Source of the DNA: Pseudomonas gessardii
Lineage (GTDB): Bacteria; Pseudomonadota; Gammaproteobacteria; Pseudomonadales; Pseudomonadaceae
Assembly: GCF_001983165.1 (NCBI RefSeq)
Contig: NZ_MNPU01000014.1
Coordinates: 1-64,000 of the forward strand
Reading direction: 5' to 3'
Length of the DNA: 64,000 nucleotides
In this document: positions 8,572 to 17,734 of the stretch, piece after piece
How the letters are laid out: every line of letters starts with the position of its first letter
Numbering within the stretch: the stretch's first letter is position 1
Notes under the pieces: model-generated
Told to the model about the DNA's origin: nothing
Databases searched by the model: none
The model's input: only the letters and a program-made list of their open reading frames with translations
Made by a program: the position numbers and the translations under genes

Positions 8572-8639
8572 TTGGATCCAATGCATGATGGCCGGTTACC
8601 CCGCCCCGTGAACCCACCGCCTGGAGGGCTCTGGGGGCG

Positions 8640-9359
8640 CTAGAGGCTGATCAGCCCGAGCGAAACCGCCTTGACCGCAGCCGCTCGGCGGGACGCAACG
8701 CCAAACTTGGTGTTGATGCTCGCAAAGTGATAATTGATATTGGCCTCCGAACAACCACAGATCCTGGAAATATCCCACGAGCTTTTCCCGACGGCACACC
8801 ACTTGAGAATCTCTTTCTCACGACTTGTCAGGGAAATCACCTTGGCACCATTCAACTTGCCCGCATTGTCCAAAGCACTTTGCAAAATCACGTCTTTAAG
8901 AATAGACAGCTTCGGAATCATGGCATTGATATGCCGAGTTGTGCCCGCAATATCCTGGGCATCAACCGCCAGGCTGAAAGTACCGAACTGCCCCTGCGGC
9001 CCATGCAGGGGAAATGTAACCCCCCGGGAAAGTCCATAAGCGCTGGCCTCTTCCCGAAACTCACGTTGACGCGGGGTGCAATACAACGACTCATCCCAGA
9101 CAACGGGCCGGACGTTTTGAAACGAATAAATCACCACCGGATCAATCGTGGCATAGCGCAATTGATCATATTGACTTCGCCAGGCCATGGGATAGTTGCT
9201 GACAATCATCGCCGTACTCAACTCGGCATCATATTTTGGCAACAACCCGATCAGGACTCGGGAAAACCCGTACTTGTCGTTCATTTTTTCAATAGCTGAA
9301 AACCACTGTTCCTGGGTTTCCAATTTATTCAATCGCGCAAGCTCATCAATAAAGTCCAT
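8640..9359 (-). CDS. LuxR family quorum-sensing regulator
   Basis: 239 residues. The N-terminal autoinducer-binding domain (about 1-165) keeps the ligand-pocket residues of the family: W and Y in PMAWRSQYDQLRY, D-P in TIDPVV and W in PVVWDE. The C-terminal helix-turn-helix begins at LTSREKEILKWCAVGKSSWD and contains the usual NINYHFASINTKFG recognition region. It is encoded directly upstream of luxI in the same direction and so is the likely cognate receptor. It probably activates luxI and the downstream azapteridine-type operon, as TofR does for tox genes. Confidence 0.95.
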   Translation of the reverse strand: MDFIDELARLNKLETQEQWFSAIEKMNDKYGFSRVLIGLLPKYDAELSTAMIVSNYPMAWRSQYDQLRYATIDPVVIYSFQNVRPVVWDESLYCTPRQREFREEASAYGLSRGVTFPLHGPQGQFGTFSLAVDAQDIAGTTRHINAMIPKLSILKDVILQSALDNAGKLNGAKVISLTSREKEILKWCAVGKSSWDISRICGCSEANINYHFASINTKFGVASRRAAAVKAVSLGLISL

Positions 9360-9755
9360 TTGATGATCACCTTAGGTATTGTAGTAATTACCCGACCAAT
9401 TACTGGTGGATTCCTAATAATGATGGCTATAAATACGACTTTAACTTATGGCCAATAGCACCGATGGATCAGCCCTGCCATAGGCAATGCAGATAAGTAC
9501 CTTGTGATATATGTACTTCTACGAAACACTTGGCATCCATGCACACTCACAGCTCCTGATATAGCCTGATCATTGCGAACCGACGATGAGCAAGCTAGCT
9601 GAGGTATACGACCTTCGCAAGCACCCAGGCAATCGACGGTTACCGCTGGACTTTTCAGCGCCACCTGAGGATTCAACGATACATATGAACCAAGTGACCT
9701 TGCCGGTGACGGATAGGCCGGATTGGATGTTTTGGGGGGGGCGTGGGATGGGGGG
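9360..9755. other. intergenic region at boundary of the biosynthetic island
   Basis: About 400 bp without a convincing gene. It should contain the luxR promoter (AT-rich part near 9360-9430) and a run of eight G near 9735. Short open frames here have no recognisable product. It marks the change from the AT-richer cluster to typical high-GC chromosome. Confidence 0.5.
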
Positions 9756-10139
9756 TTATTGCGCCGAGAACGTCTGAAGGTATGCCAGCAGATTCTCGAT
9801 CTTCTCCTGATCGCTGATCCCCCAGAAAATCATGCGGGTGCCGCTCACCACTTTCTTCGGGTTCTCGATATAGGCCGCGAGGGTTTCCCGCGTCCACACC
9901 ACGCCCGAATTTTTCATCGCGTCGGAATACTGATAGTCCGCCGTGCTCCCCGCCAGCCGCCCGATCACCCCGTTGAGCTGTGGCCCGAAACCGCCGCGCG
10001 CGTTGAGCCCAACACTGTGGCAACCGCCACAGGTCTTGGTGAACAGCCTGGCGCCGGCCTCGGCATCGCCTGCTGCCGCCGCCGAAGTGTTGAAGCACAT
10101 GGCAGTGAATAAAAGGGTCAGCAAGGCAGCGAGCTTCAT
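9756..10139 (-). CDS. class I cytochrome c, periplasmic
   Basis: 127 residues with a signal peptide (MKLAALLTLLFTAMCFNTSA, cleavage near residue 23), one haem-binding motif CGGCH at about 37-41, and a likely axial Met in GTRMIF near residue 103. The size and spacing fit soluble cytochrome c2/c550-like electron carriers. It stands alone between the quorum-sensing island and a hypothetical gene, so its partner is unknown. Confidence 0.9.
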   Translation of the reverse strand: MKLAALLTLLFTAMCFNTSAAAAGDAEAGARLFTKTCGGCHSVGLNARGGFGPQLNGVIGRLAGSTADYQYSDAMKNSGVVWTRETLAAYIENPKKVVSGTRMIFWGISDQEKIENLLAYLQTFSAQ

Positions 10140-10179
10140 CGCGGGCTCCAGGCAGCAAAAGCGCGATTATGCCTGTTGT

Positions 10180-10740
10180 TTACTGATCCTCGTCCACGTT
10201 GTTGAAGCGTGCGCGGTTGATCTGCCAAGGCAGGGCGGGCTGCGAGCGGATTTTTTTGTGTTTGCCACGGCTGAAAACGTGCGTTTGCAGTTCCAGGAAG
10301 TGCCGGTCGCGCCCGACCGACTCAAAGGTCACGACAAAGAAAATCAACGGCGTGCTGGCCTTGGCCCAGAGTTTGGAAGCCTTTTCGATAGCTTCGGGCA
10401 AATGGCCTTTGGTGCTGTAGGACACAAACGTGGAGAACGCCGCCTTTTCATGGCTTTTAAACAGTTTGCTGATTTCATCCACTTTGTCGTTGTGGGACTG
10501 GACCCATTCCCATTCGACGTTGGACAGAATGCTCTTGTCTGGGTATTTCAGGACCGCATCCGTGCGCCCGCCCTGTTCAAAATAAGCACGTGCACCGAGC
10601 AACTTGGCGCATTGGCGCATCACCAGCCCCACATGAATGGTCCAGCCGGCACGGTTGGTGACGGCATCGACCTCCACCGGAAAATCCTGATACCACAGGC
10701 AATTGAACAGGGTGATGAAGTCGCGCTCGATCCGTTTCAT
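10180..10740 (-). CDS. hypothetical protein
   Basis: 186 residues, not recognised. No signal peptide or membrane segment; rich in Trp and aromatic residues (LFNCLWYQDFP, VEWEWVQSHNDK). The C-terminal third is basic (FSRGKHKKIRSQ). The segment GRTDAVLKYPDKSILSNVEWEW has an acidic-Lys pattern faintly reminiscent of restriction-endonuclease-like folds, but this is only an impression. It appears to be a single-gene unit 40 bp from the cytochrome gene. Confidence 0.65.
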   Translation of the reverse strand: MKRIERDFITLFNCLWYQDFPVEVDAVTNRAGWTIHVGLVMRQCAKLLGARAYFEQGGRTDAVLKYPDKSILSNVEWEWVQSHNDKVDEISKLFKSHEKAAFSTFVSYSTKGHLPEAIEKASKLWAKASTPLIFFVVTFESVGRDRHFLELQTHVFSRGKHKKIRSQPALPWQINRARFNNVDEDQ

Positions 10741-10944
10741 TTTTCTTCCTTAAATGTCGACCAGGTAAATAGCAAAGAGCCATCATTCTAAATCAACCGA
10801 AGAAAAATCGCGCCCTGCCCCCGCACAACACTGGGGCACAGCCATTTAATTGCCATCATCCCCGACCTCTATTTGCATGCGCACTGTCCGACAGCTCGAT
10901 GAGAACCATGGTGGTCGGTGCCAGTACCTGCTCAGGCCGAATCT

Positions 10945-11868
10945 TCAGACAGCCAGATAGAGCGCCATCAGGCACAACGGCACCAACACCAGCCCCAGCA
11001 GCATCAACACCACCACACTCATGGCGTTGGTCCGGGGCGTGCCGACGTGGCTGACAAAGCCCATGCACAACCGTCGTAGCAGGTCAGCACCTCGAGCAAA
11101 TTGATAGGCCACGCTGATGGTCACCAGTGAGAGGGTTCCGGTAACCGCGCAGTAGAACAGGATCGGCTCGGGCATGAAGTAACTGGAGATAAGGCCTTCG
11201 GACGTGGCGTAGATAAACGTCACGGGCTGAAACAGCGCTATGGAATACAGCACATTACGCAGCGGGTTGAACGCAATCGTCGGTCGCACTTCGTCGGCGG
11301 GCAACAAGGCATACAGCTCGTTCGCATCCGACCAGCGAAACCAGTAGACCGCCACGCTGAACAGCAGGTAGGCCAAGGCAATCGTCGCCGAAAAGCACCC
11401 CAGGAACCGCCACGAACCAAACCCGCGGCGCGTCCCCACGTTGATGCTCCATTTGGTCAACTGGATGGTCACGCAGTCGATCACAATCGCCACCAGCAGG
11501 CCCTTGCCATAGAAGTCCTTGATGGCCTGCAGCACGTTGGGCGGCGGCAGCACATTGAACACGTGCTCGGGATTTTTAAACAAGTAGAGGTCCAGCAGCC
11601 ACACCGCAAAAAACACCAGCGACACCAGCAAGGTGTACAGCGGGATGCTGATCAACTGGCGCCTGGCCAGGTACGTTTGCCCGAACACGCGCAGGAAGAG
11701 GTTGGCCCACAACCGGGCGATCCCGATAAACCGATCGCGACCCAGACTCATGCCGCTCAAGGTCTGGAGTATTTCCAGGCGGCTTTTCTTGGTGGCCAGC
11801 GCGACGGCGGCCAACACCCCGGTGCAGCCAAACACCACGGTGGCAACGACGATCAACGCCCCGATCAT
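10945..11868 (-). CDS. multi-pass membrane protein of unknown function
   Basis: 307 residues from the ATG at 11868, where the first membrane helix (MIGALIVVATVVFGCTGVLA) begins. The frame is open to 11961, so a start 31 residues earlier is possible. About six or seven hydrophobic segments are visible, including PLYTLLVSLVFFAVWLLDLY and a C-terminal LMLLGLVLVPLCLMALYL. No family recognised and no enzyme motif seen. It lies alone, convergent with nothing and divergent from the response-regulator gene. Confidence 0.65.
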   Translation of the reverse strand: MIGALIVVATVVFGCTGVLAAVALATKKSRLEILQTLSGMSLGRDRFIGIARLWANLFLRVFGQTYLARRQLISIPLYTLLVSLVFFAVWLLDLYLFKNPEHVFNVLPPPNVLQAIKDFYGKGLLVAIVIDCVTIQLTKWSINVGTRRGFGSWRFLGCFSATIALAYLLFSVAVYWFRWSDANELYALLPADEVRPTIAFNPLRNVLYSIALFQPVTFIYATSEGLISSYFMPEPILFYCAVTGTLSLVTISVAYQFARGADLLRRLCMGFVSHVGTPRTNAMSVVVLMLLGLVLVPLCLMALYLAV

Positions 11869-12068
11869 TTCTTTCACACTGGCATCCCTTGCTGTGAATG
11901 TGCGCGGTGCACATCCTGGCTGATCCCCCGCGCAGTCTGCAAGCCACGGCGGTTTACCCACGCCGTCATGTAATCAAATGACCACCCATCGAATAAAAAA
12001 CATCCAGTCGAACCTATCCCCCGGCGGGCCACTCCACCTTACTCAACCCAGATGGTGGAGTAAGGATC

Positions 12069-12446
12069 ATGGCTCAGCCATCGATATTGGTATTGGAAGA
12101 CGACGAGATCATTCGCTCGCTGATGGTGGATGTACTGGAGGAGTTCGGCGCGCGGGTGACCTCATTCCCCTCGGCCGATGAAGGGATGATTTTTCTGGAG
12201 AGAACCAGTGATCCGGTGGACCTGATCGTCAGCGATATCCAGATGCCCGGCCTGCTCAACGGGTATGACCTGAGCAGGGTCGTGGCCCACCGCTGGCCAT
12301 CCTTGCCGGTGGTACTGACCTCGGGCAATACGGTCATGGCCGCACAATTGGGCTGCACCGTGAAATTTTTGCCCAAGCCCTGGAGCACCGAGCGCCTGCT
12401 TGACTGTGTGCAGGCCGCGTTGGTGCAGGGCCCCGCCCTACACTGA
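12069..12446 (+). CDS. single-domain response regulator
   Basis: 125 residues, a CheY-type receiver with no output domain. The phospho-acceptor Asp is in VSDIQMPG, the acidic pocket is LEDDE, the switch Thr/Ser is in LTSGN, and the conserved Lys is in LPKPW. A strong ribosome site (GGAGTAAGGA) precedes the ATG. It lies 200 bp upstream of bphO-bphP in the same direction, making it a plausible phosphotransfer partner of the bacteriophytochrome kinase, although separate transcription is possible. Confidence 0.88.
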   Translation: MAQPSILVLEDDEIIRSLMVDVLEEFGARVTSFPSADEGMIFLERTSDPVDLIVSDIQMPGLLNGYDLSRVVAHRWPSLPVVLTSGNTVMAAQLGCTVKFLPKPWSTERLLDCVQAALVQGPALH

Positions 12447-12648
12447 TCGCGTCGCAACATCGCAGCAATCGAACTTCGCGACAGCGTGGGAGGTCTGTTT
12501 TTGAGTAACTGGTAATTTTTCTGACAACAACGTCAGATTTTTCATCATAACTTCTCAGATACAGACGGCAGGGTGTATAGAATCGTTACCCACCCTTCAC
12601 CCACGTGTCAGCCATGGCCCGCCCTGGTCGACCAGTCCGAGTTATTGC

Positions 12649-13260
12649 ATGCATCAGGCCCATGACGTCGAGGTGCCCTCTCTGCTTGAAGCCTTGCGCT
12701 CGGGCACAGCCCTGCTCCATGTGGCCCTGGAAAAACGCTTGCCGTTTTTTTCTGCGCAGCTGAATGCCGACAGGTATCGCCGCTTGCTTGAGGCTTACTA
12801 TGGTTTCTACCGGCCAATGGAAACCCGGCTCTACGACAGCGCCTTGATTCCAGTCGGATTCGATCAGGCTCTACGTGTGAAAACGCCAACCTTGTACACC
12901 GACCTGACGGCCCTGGGCCTGTCCAACCAGGCGCTTGGCGCCTTGCCCCTCAGCCCTTGCCTGCCACGCCTCGACACCCCAGCCGCCTGCCTGGGTGCGT
13001 TGTATGTGCTGGAAGGCGCCACCCTCGGCGGCCAGGTATTGCGCCGGGAGATGGCCCGGCGCCTGGCGCTGGATGCCAGCAATGGCGGCGCCTTTCTCAA
13101 TGTATACGGCGCCGAGACCGGTCGGCGCTGGAAAGACTTTCTCGACTACCTGGGCCGCATCCCGCTGGACGACATAGGCCGTCGCCAGGCGGTGGACGCG
13201 GCCTGCTCGACATTCAGCTGTTTTGAGCAATGGCTCGACAGCCGGGAGGTACTGCTATGA
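12649..13260 (+). CDS. bphO: haem oxygenase (biliverdin-producing), BphO
   Basis: 203 residues of the bacterial haem-oxygenase fold. LLEALRSGTALLHVALEKRL holds the proximal His (around residue 24), and CLGALYVLEGATLGGQVL is the distal-helix Gly-rich region that lies over the haem. It cleaves haem to biliverdin IX-alpha, the chromophore of the phytochrome encoded next. The stop codon overlaps the bphP start as ATGA, so the two are coupled. The assigned ATG has no clear ribosome site, so the start is less certain than the rest. Confidence 0.92.
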   Translation: MHQAHDVEVPSLLEALRSGTALLHVALEKRLPFFSAQLNADRYRRLLEAYYGFYRPMETRLYDSALIPVGFDQALRVKTPTLYTDLTALGLSNQALGALPLSPCLPRLDTPAACLGALYVLEGATLGGQVLRREMARRLALDASNGGAFLNVYGAETGRRWKDFLDYLGRIPLDDIGRRQAVDAACSTFSCFEQWLDSREVLL

Positions 13261-15497
13261 AACCCGAGGATTTTGAAGAACTGCTGGCCAACTGTGCCGA
13301 CGAGCCCATCCGCTTTCCCGGCGCGATCCAGCCCCACGGCGTGCTGCTGACCTTGCGCGAACCGGACCTGCTGATCATGCAAGTCAGCGCCAACGTCGCC
13401 AGCCTGTTCAATCACCTGCCCGAGACCTTGCTCGGCCAGCCACTGGATACGCTGCTGGGCGCAGAAAACACCCACGCTGTGCGGCAGATGGCCAGCCAAC
13501 CCAGCGTTATCGACACTCCGCCGCTGCACGTCACCCTCAACGGTGGCGAGTTTGAAGGCCTGTTGCATCGCCATCAAGGTGTGCTGGTGCTGGAGTTCGA
13601 GCCACGCGCCAAGCATTTCCAGCCCAAACCCGTGCAGGGTCGCACCAGTAATCTGGGCAAGATGTTGCAACGCTTGCAGTCGGCGAAAACCCTGCAAGCG
13701 CTGTACGAAATCAGCGTGAACGAAATCCAGGCCATGACCGGCTATGACCGGGTGTTGATTTACCGCTTTGAAGAGGAAGGCCACGGCCAGGTCATCGCCG
13801 AAGCGTCCGCGCCATCCATGGAGCTGTTCAACGGCCTGTTCTTCCCCGCGTCCGACATCCCGGAACAAGCCCGCGAGTTGTACCGCACCAATTGGCTGCG
13901 GATCATCCCCAATGCCGACTACGAGCCGGTGCCCCTGCTGCCCAAACTGCGCCCGGACACCGGGCAGCCGCTGGATCTGAGCTTCGCCACCCTGCGCAGC
14001 GTGTCGCCGATCCACTGCCAGTACATGAAAAACATGGGGGTGCTGTCGTCCATGAGCATCTCGCTGATGAAGGGCGACACCCTGTGGGGCCTGATCAGTT
14101 GCGGCAACCGCGAGCCGCTGCATGTGCCCAACGAACTGCGCACCACCTGCCAGACCATCGGCCAGGTGCTGTCCTTGCAGATCAGTGCCATGGAGGCCCT
14201 GGATATCAGCCGCCAGCGCGAGGAAAAAGTCGAGGCCCTGAGCGTGCTCAACCAGGCGATGGACGCATCATCGGACACGGTATTCGACGGCCTGGCCCAA
14301 TGCCCGCAAGTACTGATGGACTTGGTGCAGGCCAGTGGCGTGGCGATCATTGAAGGCCAGCAACTGCAACGCTACGGCAACTGCCCGGAGCCTTCGCAGA
14401 TCCGCGCCTTGCATAAATGGCTGCAGGAAACCGCGCAGCCGGTATTTGCCAGCCACCACCTGGCGGCGGTCTACCCGCCCGCTGCACACTACCCGGCAGT
14501 GGCCAGCGGCGTCCTGGCCATAAGCTTGCCCAAGCCGGTGGACAACGGTGTGCTGTGGTTCCGCCCGGAAGTCAAAGAGAGCATCCAGTGGAGCGGCGAC
14601 CCGAAGAAACCGCTGGCCCTGGAAAACTCCGACGCTGGCCTGCGCCTTCGCCCACGCACCTCGTTTGAAATCTGGAAGGTGGAAATGGCCGGCATCGCCA
14701 GCAAGTGGAGCCCCGGCGACCGTTTTGCCGCCAACGACCTGCGCCGCTCGGCCCTGGAAAACGACCTGGCCCGCCAGGTCCTGCGCGAACAACAGGCCGT
14801 GCGCGCCCGGGATGAACTGGTGGCGGTGGTGTCCCACGACCTGCGCAACCCGATGACCGTGATCTCGATGCTGTGCGGCATGATGCAAAAGGCGTTCAGC
14901 TCTGACGGCACCCACACTTCGCGGCGGATTTCCTCGGCCATCGACACCATGCAGCAAGCCGCCGGGCGCATGAATGTGTTGCTGGAGGATTTGCTCGACA
15001 CCTCCAAGATCGAAGCCGGCCGCTACACCGTCAGGCCGGTGCCGCTGGATGTCAGCCAGATCTTTGAAGAGGCCTATTCGCTGCTGGCGCCCCTGGCCCT
15101 GGAAAAGGGGGTAGACCTGTCGTTCAACGCCGAGCCCGGCCTGCAAATCAATGCCGACCCGGAGCGTTTGTTCCAGGTGCTGTCGAACCTGATCGGCAAC
15201 GCCATCAAGTTCACCCCGCGCCTGGGCAAGATCGGGATTTCGGCGATGAGCAATGGCGAAGAAATTGTGTTTGCGGTGCGCGACTCCGGCGAAGGCATTG
15301 CCCCTGATCAACTGCCCCATGTGTTTGATCGCTATTGGACCCTGGCCGAAAACAACCCCACGGGCAGCGGCCTTGGGCTGTACATCACCCAGGGCATCGT
15401 CAAGGCCCACGGCGGGCGGATCGAGGCCGAAAGCGAGCTGGGGCGTGGCAGTGAATTTCGCTTTACCGTGCCCAAGGTGGTGCAGCCTCCACGCTGA
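13257..15497 (+). CDS. bphP: bacteriophytochrome histidine kinase
   Basis: 746 residues. Domain order is PAS (1-115, with the biliverdin-linking Cys13 in LLANCADEPI), GAF (about 130-310, PASDIP at about 197-202 and HCQYMKNMGV), PHY (about 320-500, tongue motif PRTSF), HisKA (His527 in VVSHDLRNPM) and HATPase_c (GNAIKFTP, SGEGI, GSGLGLYI). It senses red/far-red light and autophosphorylates. The start at 13257 overlaps the bphO stop; a 9-residue longer frame is not needed. The kinase has no fused receiver, so the phosphate must go to a separate response regulator such as the one at 12069-12446. Confidence 0.96.
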   Translation: MKPEDFEELLANCADEPIRFPGAIQPHGVLLTLREPDLLIMQVSANVASLFNHLPETLLGQPLDTLLGAENTHAVRQMASQPSVIDTPPLHVTLNGGEFEGLLHRHQGVLVLEFEPRAKHFQPKPVQGRTSNLGKMLQRLQSAKTLQALYEISVNEIQAMTGYDRVLIYRFEEEGHGQVIAEASAPSMELFNGLFFPASDIPEQARELYRTNWLRIIPNADYEPVPLLPKLRPDTGQPLDLSFATLRSVSPIHCQYMKNMGVLSSMSISLMKGDTLWGLISCGNREPLHVPNELRTTCQTIGQVLSLQISAMEALDISRQREEKVEALSVLNQAMDASSDTVFDGLAQCPQVLMDLVQASGVAIIEGQQLQRYGNCPEPSQIRALHKWLQETAQPVFASHHLAAVYPPAAHYPAVASGVLAISLPKPVDNGVLWFRPEVKESIQWSGDPKKPLALENSDAGLRLRPRTSFEIWKVEMAGIASKWSPGDRFAANDLRRSALENDLARQVLREQQAVRARDELVAVVSHDLRNPMTVISMLCGMMQKAFSSDGTHTSRRISSAIDTMQQAAGRMNVLLEDLLDTSKIEAGRYTVRPVPLDVSQIFEEAYSLLAPLALEKGVDLSFNAEPGLQINADPERLFQVLSNLIGNAIKFTPRLGKIGISAMSNGEEIVFAVRDSGEGIAPDQLPHVFDRYWTLAENNPTGSGLGLYITQGIVKAHGGRIEAESELGRGSEFRFTVPKVVQPPR

Positions 15498-15663
15498 CCT
15501 GGCGGTGTACGCCGGGGCAGCAGGCCCCCGCATTATCATTGACGATTTCCGTCGGCAAGCCGACGCCTACAGATGGGGCGGCGAGCCGTTTGTTACTTTG
15601 ACAAAACACCGACATCCACTGCGTTAAGCTATTCAGTCCACCCCCGAACAGAGCCGTGTTTCC

Positions 15664-17601
15664 ATGCTGCAACCCGACACTTTGCCCGCCGTCCTCGCCG
15701 GCCCCTTGTTGCGCCGCCTGGAGCCGGGCCGTCTGGTGTTGTGGCTGGTGGGCAGTCGCGCGCTGGCATTGACCTTGCGGTTGCAGTTCAGCCAGGACGG
15801 GCAGCCACAGTCCCTGGATATCGCCCTCGACGCCACACAGTGCCAGGTCATTGCCGTAGGCCGCGCAGCGTTTATCCACCTGATCGATGTGTCGCTGGCC
15901 ACGCCGCTGCCCCAGGACGTGCCCATCCACTATGACCTGCTGCTCAAGGATGGAACCGGTATCGCCCAATGGGCACCGCACCTGCTGTACGCCAATGCCC
16001 AGGCCCCGGATTTTATCCTGCACAGCCGTATCCACCAGTTGCTGCACGGCTCTTGCCGCAAACCCCACCATTACGCCGATGAAGGCCTGCTGTGCGCCGA
16101 TCGCCTGCTGGCCGAGGACCGCAGCCTGGCCCAGCGCCCGGCCCTGTTGATGATGAGTGGCGACCAGGTGTATGCCGACGATGTGGCCGGGCCGATGCTG
16201 CGTGCCATTCATGGGCTGATTGCGCGCCTGGGCCTGTTCGATGAACACCTCGATGGCGCCGTGGTGGACGACAGCACCAGGCTCTACGGCCACCCCGCCA
16301 GCTACTACCATCGCGCCGACCTGTTGCCGGCCCTGGAGAGCAACGAGACCCTGCGCGAACGCTTTTTTGGCGGGGTGAAAAAACCGATCTTCACCAGCAG
16401 CAGCGCCGACAACCACCTGGTGACCTTCGCCGAAGTGATGGCGATGTACCTGCTGGTCTGGTCGCCAACCCCCTGGACCCTGATCGCCCCGCAACCTCCC
16501 GCCCGGTTAACGCCTGAAGACCAGGCACGCTACGCCCGCGAACAGGTCCCTGTGGATAAGTTTCGCGATGGCCTGGCCGGGGTGGCCCGGGTGTTCGCCC
16601 ATATACCGTGCCTGATGATCTTCGATGATCACGACATCACCGATGACTGGAACCTCAGCGCCCAATGGGAACAGACCGCCTATGGCCACCCGTTCTCCAA
16701 GCGCATCATCGGCAATGCCTTGCTCGCCTATATGCTCTGCCAGGGCTGGGGCAACAACCCTGATGCCTTCACCCAGCTTGTGGACAAAACCCTGGCCCTG
16801 AGCGCAACGGCCCAGCACCACGGCAATCATCTGCCCGCCCCCGCCCAGGACCAGTTGCTCGAAGAACTGTTGACGTTCCAGCAGTGGCACTACGTGCTGC
16901 CCACCACCCCGGCGCTGGTGGTGATCGACACCCGCACGCGGCGCTGGCGCAGTGAGTTCACCCTCAAGCAACCGTCCGGCCTGCTGGACTGGGAAGCCTT
17001 GAGCGAGCTGCAACAGGAGCTGCTCGACCACCCATCGGCGATCATCGTTTCACCCGCACCGATCTTTGGCGTCAAGCTGATCGAGACGGTGCAGAAAGTC
17101 TTCAGTTGGTGCGGTTATCCGCTGCTGGTCGATGCGGAAAACTGGATGGCCCACCGTGGCGCCGCCCAGGTGATCCTGAATATCTTCCGCCATTCGCGCA
17201 CCCCGGGTAACTACGTGATTCTATCGGGGGATGTGCATTACTCGTTCGTCTACGAAGTGCTGATCCGCCATCGCAATGCCGGGCCGCATATCTGGCAGAT
17301 CACCAGCAGCGGCATCAAGAACCAATTCCCGCCCCGCCTGCTGGAATGGTTCGACCGCATCAACCGCTGGCTCTACTCGCCACGCTCACCCCTGAACTGG
17401 CTGACCCGGCGCCGCCGCATGCAGGTGGTGCCGTATATCCCGGCACAGGCCGAAGCCGGCGAACGGCTGTGGAACAGTGCGGGAATCGGCCAGGTATTTT
17501 TCAACGAACAGGGGCAACCCGAGGCGATTTACCAGCACAACGCCAATGGCACGCCCCCCACGCGCATGGTGGAACCGCAATCGCCTGGACGCCGCGAATA
17601 A
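15664..17601 (+). CDS. PhoD-like metallophosphatase family protein
   Basis: 645 residues with an N-terminal beta-sandwich domain (about 1-130) and a PhoD-like metallophosphoesterase domain. Metal-binding motifs are MMSGDQVYADDV (about 164-175), FDDHDITDDWN (about 320-330) and LSGDVHYSF (about 520-528). It has no recognisable Tat or Sec signal at the N-terminus (MLQPDTLPAVLAGPLL), unlike classical secreted PhoD, so it may act in the cytoplasm. The substrate is unknown. It is transcribed singly after bphP. Confidence 0.85.
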   Translation: MLQPDTLPAVLAGPLLRRLEPGRLVLWLVGSRALALTLRLQFSQDGQPQSLDIALDATQCQVIAVGRAAFIHLIDVSLATPLPQDVPIHYDLLLKDGTGIAQWAPHLLYANAQAPDFILHSRIHQLLHGSCRKPHHYADEGLLCADRLLAEDRSLAQRPALLMMSGDQVYADDVAGPMLRAIHGLIARLGLFDEHLDGAVVDDSTRLYGHPASYYHRADLLPALESNETLRERFFGGVKKPIFTSSSADNHLVTFAEVMAMYLLVWSPTPWTLIAPQPPARLTPEDQARYAREQVPVDKFRDGLAGVARVFAHIPCLMIFDDHDITDDWNLSAQWEQTAYGHPFSKRIIGNALLAYMLCQGWGNNPDAFTQLVDKTLALSATAQHHGNHLPAPAQDQLLEELLTFQQWHYVLPTTPALVVIDTRTRRWRSEFTLKQPSGLLDWEALSELQQELLDHPSAIIVSPAPIFGVKLIETVQKVFSWCGYPLLVDAENWMAHRGAAQVILNIFRHSRTPGNYVILSGDVHYSFVYEVLIRHRNAGPHIWQITSSGIKNQFPPRLLEWFDRINRWLYSPRSPLNWLTRRRRMQVVPYIPAQAEAGERLWNSAGIGQVFFNEQGQPEAIYQHNANGTPPTRMVEPQSPGRRE

Positions 17602-17734
17602 TGGCGTTTAGCCACAAATTTTCGCCCTCTTTCTCTGCGGTCAAACCTCGTTGTACAGTACGCCCAGCCACGGAGTATCGGCGTTAACACCTGACTGGCC
17701 AGAGTGGGCCAGCATCCTCGCAGGGAGCGCGCAG

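Noticed and set aside
9395..9407. ACCA-ATTAC-TGGT symmetric element upstream of luxR
   Set aside because: Arms of four bases only and a spacing unlike the candidate lux box; may be chance in AT-rich DNA.
14268..15539. Long minus-strand frame opposite bphP
   Set aside because: Antisense shadow of the phytochrome kinase, made possible by high GC at third positions; no family features.
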